From Rhipicephalus microplus (Eukaryota; Arthropoda; Arachnida; Ixodida; Ixodidae), in NCBI RefSeq assembly GCF_043290135.1, contig NC_134705.1, forward strand, positions 40,948,771 to 41,012,770: a DNA stretch of 64,000 nucleotides, given 5' to 3'. The notes below the pieces were generated by a model. The model was not told where the DNA came from. It ran no database searches and saw nothing but the letters and a program-made list of their open reading frames with translations. Made by a program: the position numbers and the translations under genes. Position 1 is the stretch's first letter, and each line of letters starts with the position of its first letter. This document shows positions 44,761-55,505 of the stretch, in pieces.

Positions 44761-45403
44761 GACCCGTCCAAACATAAAACTATGGAGATCTCCTCGAAGG
44801 GAACCTTGATGGGATGCGATACAGCAGCGGTGCGCACGGCGTTGACCCGGTTGAAAACGGCGTCGACGCGGCTGCTGGAAGAACAGTTTGAAGCGAAACT
44901 CGGCACAGCATTTACTAGAGTAAACGTTTGTTGGAAACACAGACATGGGAGGCGGCACGCATTAAAAACGCTTGCGCTCGGCTTCCTTGGCTTATGTCTC
45001 GTCGGCGTTACTCGCGCGCTGTCTGTATTCTCGAACGCAATCGGTGTTTTGGACTCGCACCTCGTCGACGTCATGGAACGAGCGGCGAAATTGCGGGCCC
45101 CTCCTCCTTCAAACTGATTACGCGAGAGCAGGTAATCGCCTTGAAGGGGGGGGGGTCGCAATCTTGGCGTTCTATATCAGTAATGAATGGTTGTTTTGCT
45201 CGCCGCGGGAAGACGCGACTGTGGTTGCTCTCGCTCCAGCTTGAACGCGCTGCCAGCCGCCGCCGGAGCACGCAGGCCACGCGTCGCCGTGTTCTCTTTC
45301 ATAAAAATTAACACTTTACATCGGGCCAAAGAACTTTCCCAAACGATGGGCACTGCTAAATGCTCGCTTCCTCATTTCTTGCCGAAGTGCGAAGGCTGGG
45401 GTG
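44761..45403. other. GC-rich block without recognised gene
   Basis: Open frames on both strands reach 134 codons but overlap each other and show no domain. A G run lies at about 45146-45155. Confidence 0.35.
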
Positions 45404-45730
45404 TCAGCTGATAGACCGTTGAACAACTACGCCTTTCGTAATCCTGTGCGTGCTACAGAAAAACTGCTCAAACTCGAATTTATCTATGAACTGAACGACA
45501 CTCCGAGATAATTTGTGCCAAGGCTGCCTGACGGATTTGCCGCAGTAGTGGGCCACTAGCAAGTAGCGCGCCATCACGGCTGCACAGGTTCTAATGTTTA
45601 ACGACGTAGCGATGGTTTGCAAACATATTACGCCATCGTCACAACTCGCGCTGTAGTCACCGTGGAGTTGCTGCTTCAACTGAACACAGGCATTTAACTT
45701 CCAATCAAGAAGCGCTTGTGTCACAGCCAT
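45404..45730 (-). CDS. Unrecognised 109-codon ORF, possible exon
   Basis: The minus-strand frame from ATG 45728-45730 (MAVTQALLDWKLNACVQLKQ) to TGA 45404 has balanced composition and no low complexity. Predicted helices include D-D-G-V-I-C-L-Q-T-I-A-T-S-L-N and A-A-V-M-A-R-Y-L-L-V-A-H-Y-C. I do not recognise a family. It lies in otherwise repeat-poor DNA, so it may be a short gene or the first coding exon of a longer one. Nothing shows that it is expressed. Confidence 0.3.
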   Translation of the reverse strand: MAVTQALLDWKLNACVQLKQQLHGDYSASCDDGVICLQTIATSLNIRTCAAVMARYLLVAHYCGKSVRQPWHKLSRSVVQFIDKFEFEQFFCSTHRITKGVVVQRSIS

Positions 45731-47215
45731 GATCAGACTCTAACAGTGCGCGATTCACTGCACCCAGATGTTGCAGGTTCCATCAGCGTGGCCGCAACAA
45801 GGACATCGAAACGAATACATGCGTACGCTTTTCGCAACGTTGAAATTGTGAAAATTCGTCGAACAACGTCCTTCGGACGGTACCGGTGAAGTGCAGGAGA
45901 AGTTAGCAGATGACTGTAGTCGCAATTTCTAACCATTTTGCTTCGCTGGTCGAGCTCAAGCGTGTTGGCAGCAAGCGGCGCAGCGTAATATCTACTCTAA
46001 TCAGGCTACATGCAATGCACAAGAGAAACCATGCTTTTATTTTGAGCTCGCTGAAGGATATTATACAATACATGCAATCAAAGTGACGTACGAGCGTGAA
46101 AGAACATTCGATTCCGCACGAGGAGACGCGAAGCGCAACTCGCTGCTCGTGAGTTAGCCGCTAATCGTTCATCGCTGCTGTCCCTCTGGGTGCGTTCTAC
46201 CAGAGAACACCTATATGATTCTACGTCCAGGGAAAAGTCCTCAACGTCAAGATGGTTTCTTGGAAAACCACTGCTGAAGGTAATTTGAAGAATTCTCTCC
46301 GCGAACGACTTCGATAACGCCCGCAACGCGTCACAAACCACGCGCTACGCCAACACGGCGTCCCTTCAGAACACTCAAGGTTGACCTTGGAACACCTATT
46401 ACTACCACTTTCGTCACTCACTACACTTATCTGGACAGGCAAGAAGCGAATCACTTGAACGTAAAAATCAAGTAGCGCAGCATGGGCCAACGTTTGAAAG
46501 AGCAAATCGCGAGCCTGCGCTACTTTTCGCGTACAAAGAATGTTATGGAATTCATGCATTACAAAAGCACTGACAACTGCTACACGCACGTAAAACAAGA
46601 TGACGTTCGACTTCAAAGGTCAGGCAATAATAATTACCTATCCAACGTGGCTGCAGAAAATCTCGCGAAGCTGATATGTATACTCTGCGGACTATACTCG
46701 AACGCGCGATTTGCCATGTATTTTCGCGAAAACTTCGCGTCTTGCAAGAACGAATCATAATTATCGCGTCAAGCACGGTCTCGTATATTTATTGATGCGC
46801 GAAACATACAAAGTGGCTTGTGTTCACTTCTTGCTAACGTGTTAACAGCCGAAGAAGGAAGCACCTGCGCACTGATCATCTTCGAGAGGACGCTCCTGAA
46901 TTCTGCTCAGCGGCGCGGCTGCTAGGAACATTGCGAATACAAACAATGTTTCTCAAACAATGAGATGTGCTTTCAAAAGCAGCCATAAAAATGTCGATTA
47001 ATCGATTAGAACATCACCCGAAAGTGAATAGTCGTTTAATGGCTAAATTGATTAACAATAAACGAACAACTAAAATAAAATTTTGATCGACAATTCCTAC
47101 GTGATTTCGACCGAGCGCCGATATTTAGGTTAAAGCATCCGGCACACAGGTCCACCCACAATAGCGCCTTCCACGATGAACCTTAGGGCCAAATATAAAA
47201 CTGCCCACTCCGGTT
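45731..47215. other. No gene recognised
   Basis: Open frames up to 131 codons (46221-46616, minus) lack domains. Around 46985-47100 an AT-rich block with TCGATTAATCGATTA motifs resembles the one at 3430-3560. Confidence 0.35.
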
Positions 47216-47221
47216 CCTCCA

Positions 47222-47413
47222 CTATAGAGAGTCTGCGCAGATAGTGTCAACCACAGACGCAACTCGGAACGGGAGACCTCGAGGCACGTCATGCTTCACA
47301 TCATTAAGATTGACCTCCATGTGGCCGACGGACGTGTGGGCGGGAAACCAGACGATGCTGTTTAGACCAGAGTGGGCAGTGTCTGAATGAGCCTTTATTA
47401 TCCGATATGGCAC
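47222..47413 (-). pseudogene. I-like LINE RNase H fragment
   Basis: The minus frame contains S-I-V-W-F-P-A-H-T-S-V-G and N-L-N-D-V-K-H, which correspond to the C-terminal RNase H block TITWFPAHMGSVEG…NLNEVAH of the decayed LINE at 37240-41880. About 190 bp are left. Confidence 0.65.
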
Positions 47414-48290
47414 TGCTTATAAAAAAACGGCGCACACGACGACAAATAAAGAGGAGAGGCTTGACGCGCACAGGCTCCGCTGTTTTGTTGCAAAAGATCA
47501 GCTATTCTCTCTTCCGGCTCTCTGAATTTATTCAGAGGTTGCTTTTGAACACATTGGGATTCCGTTCGACACGGACTCGATACTCTCTTAGTGGCCATTT
47601 GGCCGCAATTACCAATCGTATCTTAGGCCGCCGGCTGCCCGTTCCAACAAGGCTGGCTCATACCTGCTCTGGTATGTCTGAGCCACAGGCCATTTCTGTA
47701 CAGCCTCCGATGGCAAGCGGTCACCCTGGTCCGGGGTATTCGCCTCGACTCGGATAGCTTGGCGTTTTCGGCGGATGGCGACAGGGCGCTGCTCGATGTA
47801 GATTTGCAGAATGTGCCAGTTACTTCCGTTCCGGCAATCCCTGATATTCCTGACATTCAGTTGCCTGCTGCAGCGGGTATGGCGCAAGATGCAAGGGTGG
47901 CTGCCATAAATGATGAAATGCCACAAGCTTCTTTCCACCACGTGGTCGCACATCAAAAACAGATCCAAAATCTTTCATTCGATGCCTCATGTAATGTAAC
48001 TAATACCCATAGGTATCACATCATTGGTTTGCTCCGACAAATCGTACATGAGCGTGCTGATTTCCGAGCACTTGCACAAAACCAAGGCGGCCGAATGGAT
48101 GAACTTCGTCACCAGTTGGCCCTGTCGAGACATTCCGCCTCTCGGTGCGGCACTCTCGGCGCCTCAGGCTGCCCAAACGGCCACGACTTAAGCTTGAGAC
48201 ACATGGTGCGATTCGGCATCCGATGCGACGCGCGACGCCGCACGCCGCGTACGACGATTCGCGACACATAGAGCGAACTAGAGTTACTGT
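47414..48290. other. Unassigned region upstream of the second gypsy element
   Basis: A plus-strand frame of 170 codons (47759-48271) follows another of 116 codons. The sequence has PAIPDIPDIQLPAA and a helical segment but no known domain. It may belong to an unrecognised retroelement ORF1/gag. It ends where the gypsy TSD begins. Confidence 0.3.
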
Positions 48291-48294
48291 ATAT
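48291..48294. repeat. TSD of second gypsy element, left copy
   Basis: ATAT, matched by ATAT at 52416-52419 directly after the 3' LTR. Four bases is a usual length for Ty3/gypsy integration, but the repeat is AT-only and short. Confidence 0.6.
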
Positions 48295-48419
48295 TACCAC
48301 ATGGTCTGCTTGGGTGAGATCCTTGAAAGAAAGAGGACAAAGACAATCTATATAAGCTGCTGCTTGGCTAGTCGACTTAACGAGCCCATTATATCAAGTT
48401 TGTCGTGACAAAAGTGACA
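48295..48419 (+). repeat. 5' LTR
   Basis: 125 bp, T-A-CCACATGG … GTGACA, aligned without gaps to 52291-52415. It contains TATATAA at about 48350 and is probably the promoter of the element. Confidence 0.85.
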
Positions 48420-48423
48420 AGAC

Positions 48424-48440
48424 TGGTGGAGGTGCTGGGT
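48424..48440 (+). promoter_or_regulatory. Primer-binding site, tRNA-Ala type
   Basis: TGGTGGAGGTGCTGGGT, identical to 33960-33976, lies 4 nt after the LTR and is complementary to the 3' end of tRNA-Ala including CCA. Confidence 0.75.
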
Positions 48441-48664
48441 ATCGGGTGGATCGTGAGACGTTGTACCCAGCACTTCCCGATGCTTCCCGAGCCCGCGTCG
48501 GGAAAACTGAAGGCAGCGGCCTCCGGGGGCAAGGTCGCTGGGACTCAAAGTGCGGAAGACCTCCCATCGACGCTTATACGCAACGCGGAAGGCATTTCAT
48601 CAGAGATGGATCCCAGTACCGAAGAAACGGTGACATCCACATCTGAACACAGTGACCGCATGTA

Positions 48665-51600
48665 ACTCGACAAACCTGTGCTGATTGACGGTTTTCAGGT
48701 CAATACGTTGGTAGACACTGGTGCAGACTATTCGGCTATCAGTGGAAGGCTAGCAAAAGGTCTCAGGAAAGTGATTACGCCGTGGAATGGAACGCGAATT
48801 CGAACAGCTGGAGGACACGTTGTAACACCGCTGAGTCGCTGTACGGCAAGAGTGAAACTTCGTGCGTCAACGTTTGTACTCAGCTGCCTCGTTCTTCGCG
48901 ACTTTTCACGTCAGCTGATTATCGGCATGGACTTCCTTCTGGAATACGGTGCCATCATAAATCTTTCCGGGAATGCATCGTGACCTTCTTGACTCAAGCC
49001 GCAACAGATCGAGACGCTGACAACTGCTGTAGACCTGCGCTGCGTTTTGCTGACGACAGTGTGAAGATGCCGCCTCGAGCAACTGTTCCCATCGAAGTCA
49101 CTTGTGAAGACCTCCGAGACGGTGACGTAGTGGCTGAAAGCAACCTATCACTTCTGCTACTCCAAGGTGTATGCGCCGCCCGAAGTGTTGTGCGTGTCCG
49201 TGACGGACAGTCACAGATACTAGTTACGAACTTCAACTACTAGCACCGGCATATTTTCCGCCGAACCACCGTAGCCTATGGAGACCCTGTTGCCGACGTC
49301 ACGGAGTGCTTCACGTCCGAGGAAACACATCAGGATGATGAATTTTTAGACCACATTGACATTAATTCGACGCTGGTTGACGAGAGAAAGGCTGCACTTC
49401 ATGACTTTTTAAGGGATTTTCAATCTTGTTTCGCCTCTTCTTCCAAAGTCCGTCAAACACACCTCACGAAGCATCGAATTATTACCGACGATGACGTCAG
49501 CCCCATCCGGCAGCAGCCTTGTCGCGTTAGAACGCGGGGCTATTCAGACACAAGTAAAAGAGATGCTCGATGACGGGATTATTCAACCATCCCGCAGCCC
49601 TTGGTTCTCGCCAGTCGTTCGAGTGAAGAAAAAAGACGGAACGCTGCGATTCTGTATTGACTACAGGAAGCCTAATAGCGCTACGGAAAAAGACGTCTAC
49701 CCACTTCCGCGGGTCGATGACTCCCTCGAAAGGTTACGACGCACGAAGCATTTTTCGTCCATCAATCTAAAGAGTGGCTATTGGCAAATCGAAGTGTATG
49801 AACGAAATAACCGCGTTTGTGACTCCAGACGAACTTTACGAATTCTCAGTTCTTCCCTTCGGCCTCTGTTCTGCCCAAGCCACTTTTCAGAGGATGATGG
49901 ACACAGTTCTCGCTGGCTTGAAGTGGCAAAGCTGCCTTGTCTACCTCGATCATGTGGCCATCTTTTCCGAGAGCTTAGAAGAACATCTGAAGCGTCTGAG
50001 AAAGGAAGCTGGAAGCCATTCGCACAGCTTAACTCCCGCTGAAGCCCGAAAAATGCCATTTCGGCTACGAAGAGCTGAAATTTTTGGGACATGTCATTAG
50101 TGCGGATGGAATGCGACCTGATCCAGAAAAAACTGCTGCCGTCACCGCCTTCCCTGTTCCATCAGATAAAAGAGCAGTACGCCGTTTCCTCGGCTTGTGC
50201 GCGTATAATCGCCGATTTATCGCCAACTTCTCGAAGATAGCTGATCCTCTTACACGACTCACCCGAGACGACGTGCCCATTACTTGGAGTGCAGAACAAG
50301 ATAAAGCGTTTACAGAGCTACGACAGAGAATGCAAACAGCCCCTGTTGCCCATTTCGATGAGGACGCTGCTACAGAAATTCATACAGATGCCAGCAACGT
50401 CGGACTTGGCGCTGTCCTTGAACAACGACACGGTGGCGTTGAGAATGTAAGAGCTTACGCCAGTCATACTCTTTCTCGAGCAGAGAATAACTATTCTACA
50501 TCAGAAAAATAATGCCTCGCAGGCGTGTGGGCAACGACCAAATTTTGTCCTTACCTCTGCGGTCGTCCCTTCAAAGTGGTGACTGATCACCACTCGCTCG
50601 GCTGGCTGGCCAATCTCAGAGATCCATCAGGCTGTCTCGCTCGGTGAGGTGTGCGTTTGCAGGAGTTCGATATTACGATTGTGTGCAGGTTAGGGCGCAA
50701 ACAGGAAGATGCCGACGCGCTTTCTCGAGCGCCTGTGGGACACGCTATCAGGGGCTCCGAGGATGAATATGGTCTTCTCGGAGCAGTTAGTGATTCGGAA
50801 TTCATGTCAAAACAGTGGAAAGACGAAAAATTACGCTCACCTATTGATTCCCTGGAAGGCCGGAACTCTCAGGTTTCTCAACACACTGCTCGTGAGCTGT
50901 TCTTTTTATGTCTTAGAAGAGGCATTCTTTACAAGGAAAACGCCCGTGGTAGCGACAAAGCCTTCCTACTCGTTGTTCCTACCGACATGCGGGATGAGAT
51001 CCTCCTTGCGTGCCACGATGAGCCCACGTCAGGACATTAGGGCTATTCGCGAACTCTCGCCAGAGTACGCCAACGGTATTACTGGCCGCGACTATCAACT
51101 AGTGTACATCGAAGGCTATCGTGAGTGCCAGCGCCACAAGACTCCGCCTGTGAGATCCGCGGGCCTGCTCCAGCCGATCGCACCACCACGGACACCGTTT
51201 GACCTCGTGGGAATGGACTTTCTCGGACCCTTCCTTTTGTCGTCTTCTGGGAACAAATGGATTATAGTCACGACAGATTACCTTACTCGTTATGCTGAAA
51301 CAAAAGCGTTACCCCGTGGCACGGCCTCTGAAGTCGCACAGTTCTTCGTACACCAAATCGTCCTACGGCATGGTGCCCCGTCATGCGTGATTACGGACAG
51401 AGGGCATCATTTACAGCACGAATGATCGAGGACATTTTTAAATTGAGCTGCACAAGTCATAGAAAAACGACGGCTTATCACACTCAATCGAATGGACTGA
51501 CGGAGAGGCTTAACAAGACCATAGTAGACATGCTGTCAATGTACGTAAACGTACAACACAAAACCTGGGACGAGATTCTTTCATACATCACGCTTGCCTA

Positions 51601-52030
51601 TAATACGGCAACGCAAGAAACAACGCAATTTACGCCTTTCCGACTTGTTCACGGACGCAACGTGTGAATCATGCTCGATGCTTTGCTTCCGTGCGACGAA
51701 AGCAATGAAATTTCTCCAGACGCTGAGCAATACACTCAATACGCCGAAGAAGCTCGTCAGCTAGCTCGCATTAACACCAGTCACCAACAAGATGCCGACG
51801 CACGGCGTTACAACCTCCGCCATCGAAACGTCACCTACCACCCTGGGGACCGAGTGTGGGTGTGGATCCCTGTCCGGCGACCAGGTTTATCAAAAAAATT
51901 CCAAAGCCGTTATTTTGACCGTACAAGGTTCTTAGAAGTGTCACAGATCTTACCTACGAGGTGTTTCTGGACGGCGCAGCGTCTTTTCGTCGACAGCTTC
52001 GGCCAGAAACCGTGCATATCGTTCGGCTGA
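48665..52030 (+). pseudogene. Ty3/gypsy pol: protease, RT, RNase H, integrase
   Basis: Protease active site VDTGADYS (about 48711) and LIIGMDFLLEYGAI. RT has SPWFSPVVRVKKKDGTLRF (about 49600), DYRKPNSATEKDVYPLPRVDD, LPFGLCSAQATFQRMMD and C-L-V-Y-L-D-H (catalytic YLDD altered to YLDH). Then come the connection/RNase H blocks GHVISADGMRPDPEK, RRFLGLCAYNRRFI and HTDASNVGLGAVL. Integrase core Asp lies in GMDFLGPFLL, the second in VITDRG and Glu in N-G-L-T-E-R-L-N-K. A basic C-terminal region R-V-W-V-W-I-P closes the frame. Many frame breaks make it inactive. Integrase would insert cDNA into chromatin. Confidence 0.85.
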
Positions 52031-52274
52031 AGCCCTACTTCACACAGTAGCCCTTGTGGTTTTACGTGTTACGACAGGCCGTTACATTGCGTTGCTGATG
52101 CTGTTTGTGTTCTCCTGTGTTTTTATGCATTTTTTTGCGCTTGGCGCAAGTGTTGGTGAAACTTCCTTATTTGGGTGGCGAGTACTGGCACTCTCTCTCT
52201 TTTGGTTCACTAGATATCCGCGTGTATGCCTTCACTTTTTTTTCTTTCTTTACGAGCATCGAGTCGATGCTTTC

Positions 52275-52286
52275 AAAGGGGAGGGA
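52275..52286 (+). promoter_or_regulatory. Polypurine tract
   Basis: AAAGGGGAGGGA lies 4 nt before the 3' LTR and would prime plus-strand DNA synthesis. Confidence 0.75.
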
Positions 52287-52290
52287 CTAG

Positions 52291-52415
52291 TTCCACATGG
52301 TCTGCTTGGGTGAGATTTATGAGTGAAAGAGGACAAAGACGATCTATCTGAGCTGCTTCTTGGCTAGTCAACTCAACAAGCCCATTATATCAAGTTCGTC
52401 GTGAAAAACGTGACA
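52291..52415 (+). repeat. 3' LTR
   Basis: 125 bp, T-T-CCACATGG … GTGACA. It differs from the 5' LTR at about 16 positions, with no gaps. Confidence 0.85.
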
Positions 52416-52419
52416 ATAT

Positions 52420-52955
52420 GCTACCTAAGGTAGCATGTAGTAACTCTAGGGTGAACAGCCATCAGAGCGCAGGCTCCGCCAACATACGGCCCCTCAGCTT
52501 GCACGCTTGGAAGACACCATAACCTCGATATTAAGCGCAAAATAAAGACGCTCACGCAGCCATACCTTGTTGTCTAATAACATCGCTAACAAAGCTACGC
52601 ATTCGCAAGCGACAAACATCGACACAGCCCATATTCATTATCGACGTCGAGCATAGGCCTAGCAATGCTGACGTTCTTGGTAGCGCCCTTCTCTTTCCAG
52701 CGTGAGCTCATTGTCGAGCGCTTCTTTTTACCAACACGATAAAAACTCGTACACTTATATGACGCTTTCACACAAGCAACTGGTTTAATGGACAGACTCG
52801 ATGTAAAAAGCAAAGGTAGGAACGAAGTGGGCTGGTTCGCCGAGATCGGTGCCACTGTTTGTTTACATGTGAAAGGGGCTTCCATCATGGCTCGACATCT
52901 CGTCATTGTTTCGAAAACGGGCGTTGCCTTATAAATAGCACACTTCAAGCATCAC
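52420..52955. other. No gene seen
   Basis: A minus-strand frame of 117 codons (52595-52948) has no domain. Nothing else is notable. Confidence 0.4.
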
Positions 52956-52959
52956 TTTA

Positions 52960-53135
52960 TTAAATCATGAGTTTTTACATGATTTACATGTAAAAACATG
53001 TGCATGATTGATGTACATGATTACATGTAATTACATGTACAGTTACATAACATGTAATTACATTACAGTACATGTAATTACATGTACATGTTAATCATGT
53101 ACATGATTACATGTACATGATTTACATGTGAAAAT
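52960..53135. repeat. Cryptic palindromic ACATGTAA-rich repeat
   Basis: This is a patchwork of ACATGTAATTACATGT, TACATGATTACATG and ACATGTACATG words in no fixed register. Each is self-complementary, so the whole 175 bp can form alternative hairpins or cruciforms. Confidence 0.85.
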
Positions 53136-53323
53136 TAGAGCAGATGGCGCACACTTACACGTAACTACACATCCCACAACATAATACGATATTTATTTCC
53201 TCAATATATTTTATGGTTGCGCGGGTCCCACTGAAATACACGGAAAAAGGCTCCTTAGAACTCTTCGCACTTTCATTTCAGGGAAGGCCTCGCGCTTCTC
53301 ATTTAAAGTTGATGAGAACTATC

Positions 53324-55324
53324 ATGACTCGCAGCAATAACTTAAAATTCTTACAGGCTAATCTGGACCATACACGTGATGCTACAAAATTACTGATAGA
53401 ATGCATGACGCAACAAAATTTCAACTTCGCCTTCGTGTGTGACTCGCACATCTGCGCAGGCACTGTTGAAGGCATATTACACACTATAACAAAGTTCCAC
53501 GCATCAAACAATCCTCGCGTCATGCTTCTAGTACACAACACGTAACAGATTTTGTTGTTGCAGTAAAGTGTGAAAGTCGTGATCAAACATTAATACTGAT
53601 AGCTGTGTATGCACCACGGCAAAGACCTATTGATCAAGTTCTGGATGAGTTGCAGTGTGTAGAGTTCCATTAATCACACGTTGTACTGTCATCATAGATG
53701 GAGATTTCAGTTATAAGCATAGAAGGGGGGGAGGGAGGCTATAGGGGATGTTCACGGCTCTCAAGTAGTCCAATTCGTGACGGCGAATGACTTAGTCATA
53801 TTGAACAACCTCCACTCCCTTCCAACTTTCACAACTCCGTATGCAGATTCATGGATATATTTAACCATGGTTTCGCATGACTTCATTCGCGATGCTTACC
53901 ATTGAAAGGTTCTCCGAATTTCTACCATCTCGGACCACAACTACATTGAATTCTCGTTCTCGCAAGCACATACCATCAGTGCTAAACGATTAACTAATCT
54001 GGGAAGAGCGAAAATTCTTAACAAACTACAGGGCGATACTCGGCTACAACATTGGGTCACCTGAAGCCTTTGAAATGGTTATAGACAATATTTATGCCAT
54101 ATACTCTGTTTTAAGCCAACGTTACTCATGACACATAATATCGCGTAGTAAAGTAGGTAATTGTTGGTGGACACCAGAATTGACTATTGAACGTAAGCGT
54201 GCTCGGGCGCATGCGACGACGATGTCAGCGAACAGCCGACCCCCTCCTTCAAGACATGTACCGCAAATTGTGCGTCTACGCATTCTTCACCTACAAGGAT
54301 AAAATCAGGAAATCAGATCATCGTTCAATAAAGAAGTTTGTGACTTTCTTACTAAGAAATGTTTATATATATATAGTGATGTCTTCAAAACAGCATTTCA
54401 AAAACGCCGCCAAGTAACTTGTTTTCCTCCTCTAGATTTACCTAACAGCGCTCGCACAACTTCTGTAATGGAGTGCGCCCGGCTCCTACTTGATACATTG
54501 GTAGCAGTCGACAGCTCTTCTGAAAACAACACGCCCCACACTATCATGCGTGACATTGTGGCTAGTCCTTACCCGTGGCAAACTTCTAACCCTCCCTTTA
54601 CAATATCTGAGAAAGAGTGTGCGATAAAACAGGGCAATTCCCACTCTGCTCCTGGACACGACAGATTAACCTATCCGTTCATTAAAGGATTATTGGAATA
54701 TCATCTACAATTTTTTTCATTTTATATTCAATACCACCTTAAGAATCAGACACTTCCCGCAGGCTTGGAGCAGAGGATATTATTCATACCGAAGCCAGGT
54801 CGCCCGTTCGATTCGCCTAAAGCTTATAGATCAGTTGTAATGAACTCTGTCTTCAATAAAGTATTAGAAAGACTCTTAAATGCTCGTCTGTATTATTTCC
54901 TGCACATTATTCATCCTCACAATTATCAATACAGTTTGACGCATAATAAAAGTGCTGCTTTAGCACTGTGCACACTCCGAAGCAAATTTGCTGCGTACAA
55001 GGCATCCAAACTTCCTACAATACTCATATATCTTGATTTTGTAGGAGCATTTGATAGCGTTTGGCATCCTGCTGTCTTAAACTTTCTACGCAAGCACAGG
55101 TGCCCACAAAACTTCTACTGTCTACTCAAATCCCTTTTATCGAACCGCACTGTATCTTTTTTAACCAACGTCGCACAAGAGACATTTCGTACAACAATTG
55201 ACAGCCCGCAAGGATCCCCTATCAGTCCGCTACTGTGGAACATAGTAATACACAGCTTACTTAACCTTCAAGTACCACCCGGCGTACACATACAGGCGTA
55301 CGCGAACGATACCATGATTGTTAT
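53324..55324 (+). pseudogene. R1-like LINE ORF2, segment 1 (endonuclease and RT)
   Basis: From ATG 53324 the frame LKFLQANLDHTRDATKLL opens an endonuclease domain like that of R1-group LINEs. Degenerate G-D-F-S-Y and S-D-H-N-Y-I-E-F follow at about 53702 and 53930. After frame breaks, RT blocks appear: SAPGHDRLTYPFIKG (about 54640), Y-R-S-V-V-M-N-S-V-F-N-K, IYLDFVGAFDSVWH (about 55030), SPQGSPISPLLWN and A-Y-A-N-D-T (YADD altered to YAND). The coding sequence is cut at 55324 by a minus-strand L2-like insertion and resumes at 59652. Confidence 0.85.
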
Positions 55325-55345
55325 TTATTTATTTTCAAATACTGC

Positions 55346-55361
55346 AGCCCAATGCAGGGCT
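55346..55361 (-). ncRNA. 3'-terminal RNA hairpin of L2-like copy A
   Basis: On minus, AGCCC-TGCATT-GGGCT sits just before GCAGTAT and the A-rich tail. The same position in copy C holds AGTCTC-TGTTC-GAGACT, a different sequence with the same pairing. In CR1/L2-type LINEs such a 3' stem-loop is thought to be what the RT recognises. Confidence 0.65.
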
Positions 55362-55505
55362 ATTGCAGGAGTGGGGTACATACAGTAGGAAAGAGTATGA
55401 GTAACATCAAAACAAGCTCTTCATCAGAACAAATCGCAACAATTATCGCCAAATACTAAGCACAACTGGGTACATAAATGAAAAAAAAAGAAGAAGATAA
55501 CAATG

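Larger units (their letters stand above)
48295..52415 (+). mobile_element. Ty3/gypsy element with both 125-bp LTRs, gag-deleted
   Basis: A 4,121-bp plus-strand provirus-like copy: 5' LTR, tRNA-Ala-type PBS, a remnant of gag's end, protease, RT, RNase H, integrase, polypurine tract, 3' LTR. LTRs of only 125 bp recall mag-type elements, which are also known for short LTRs. The LTRs differ at about 16 of 125 positions, so the insertion is old. Pol needs at least five frame changes to read, and most of gag is missing. Confidence 0.88.

Noticed and set aside
48021..48300. Minus-strand frames beside the gypsy 5' LTR
   Set aside because: Short, overlapping a plus-strand frame of equal quality; no domain.
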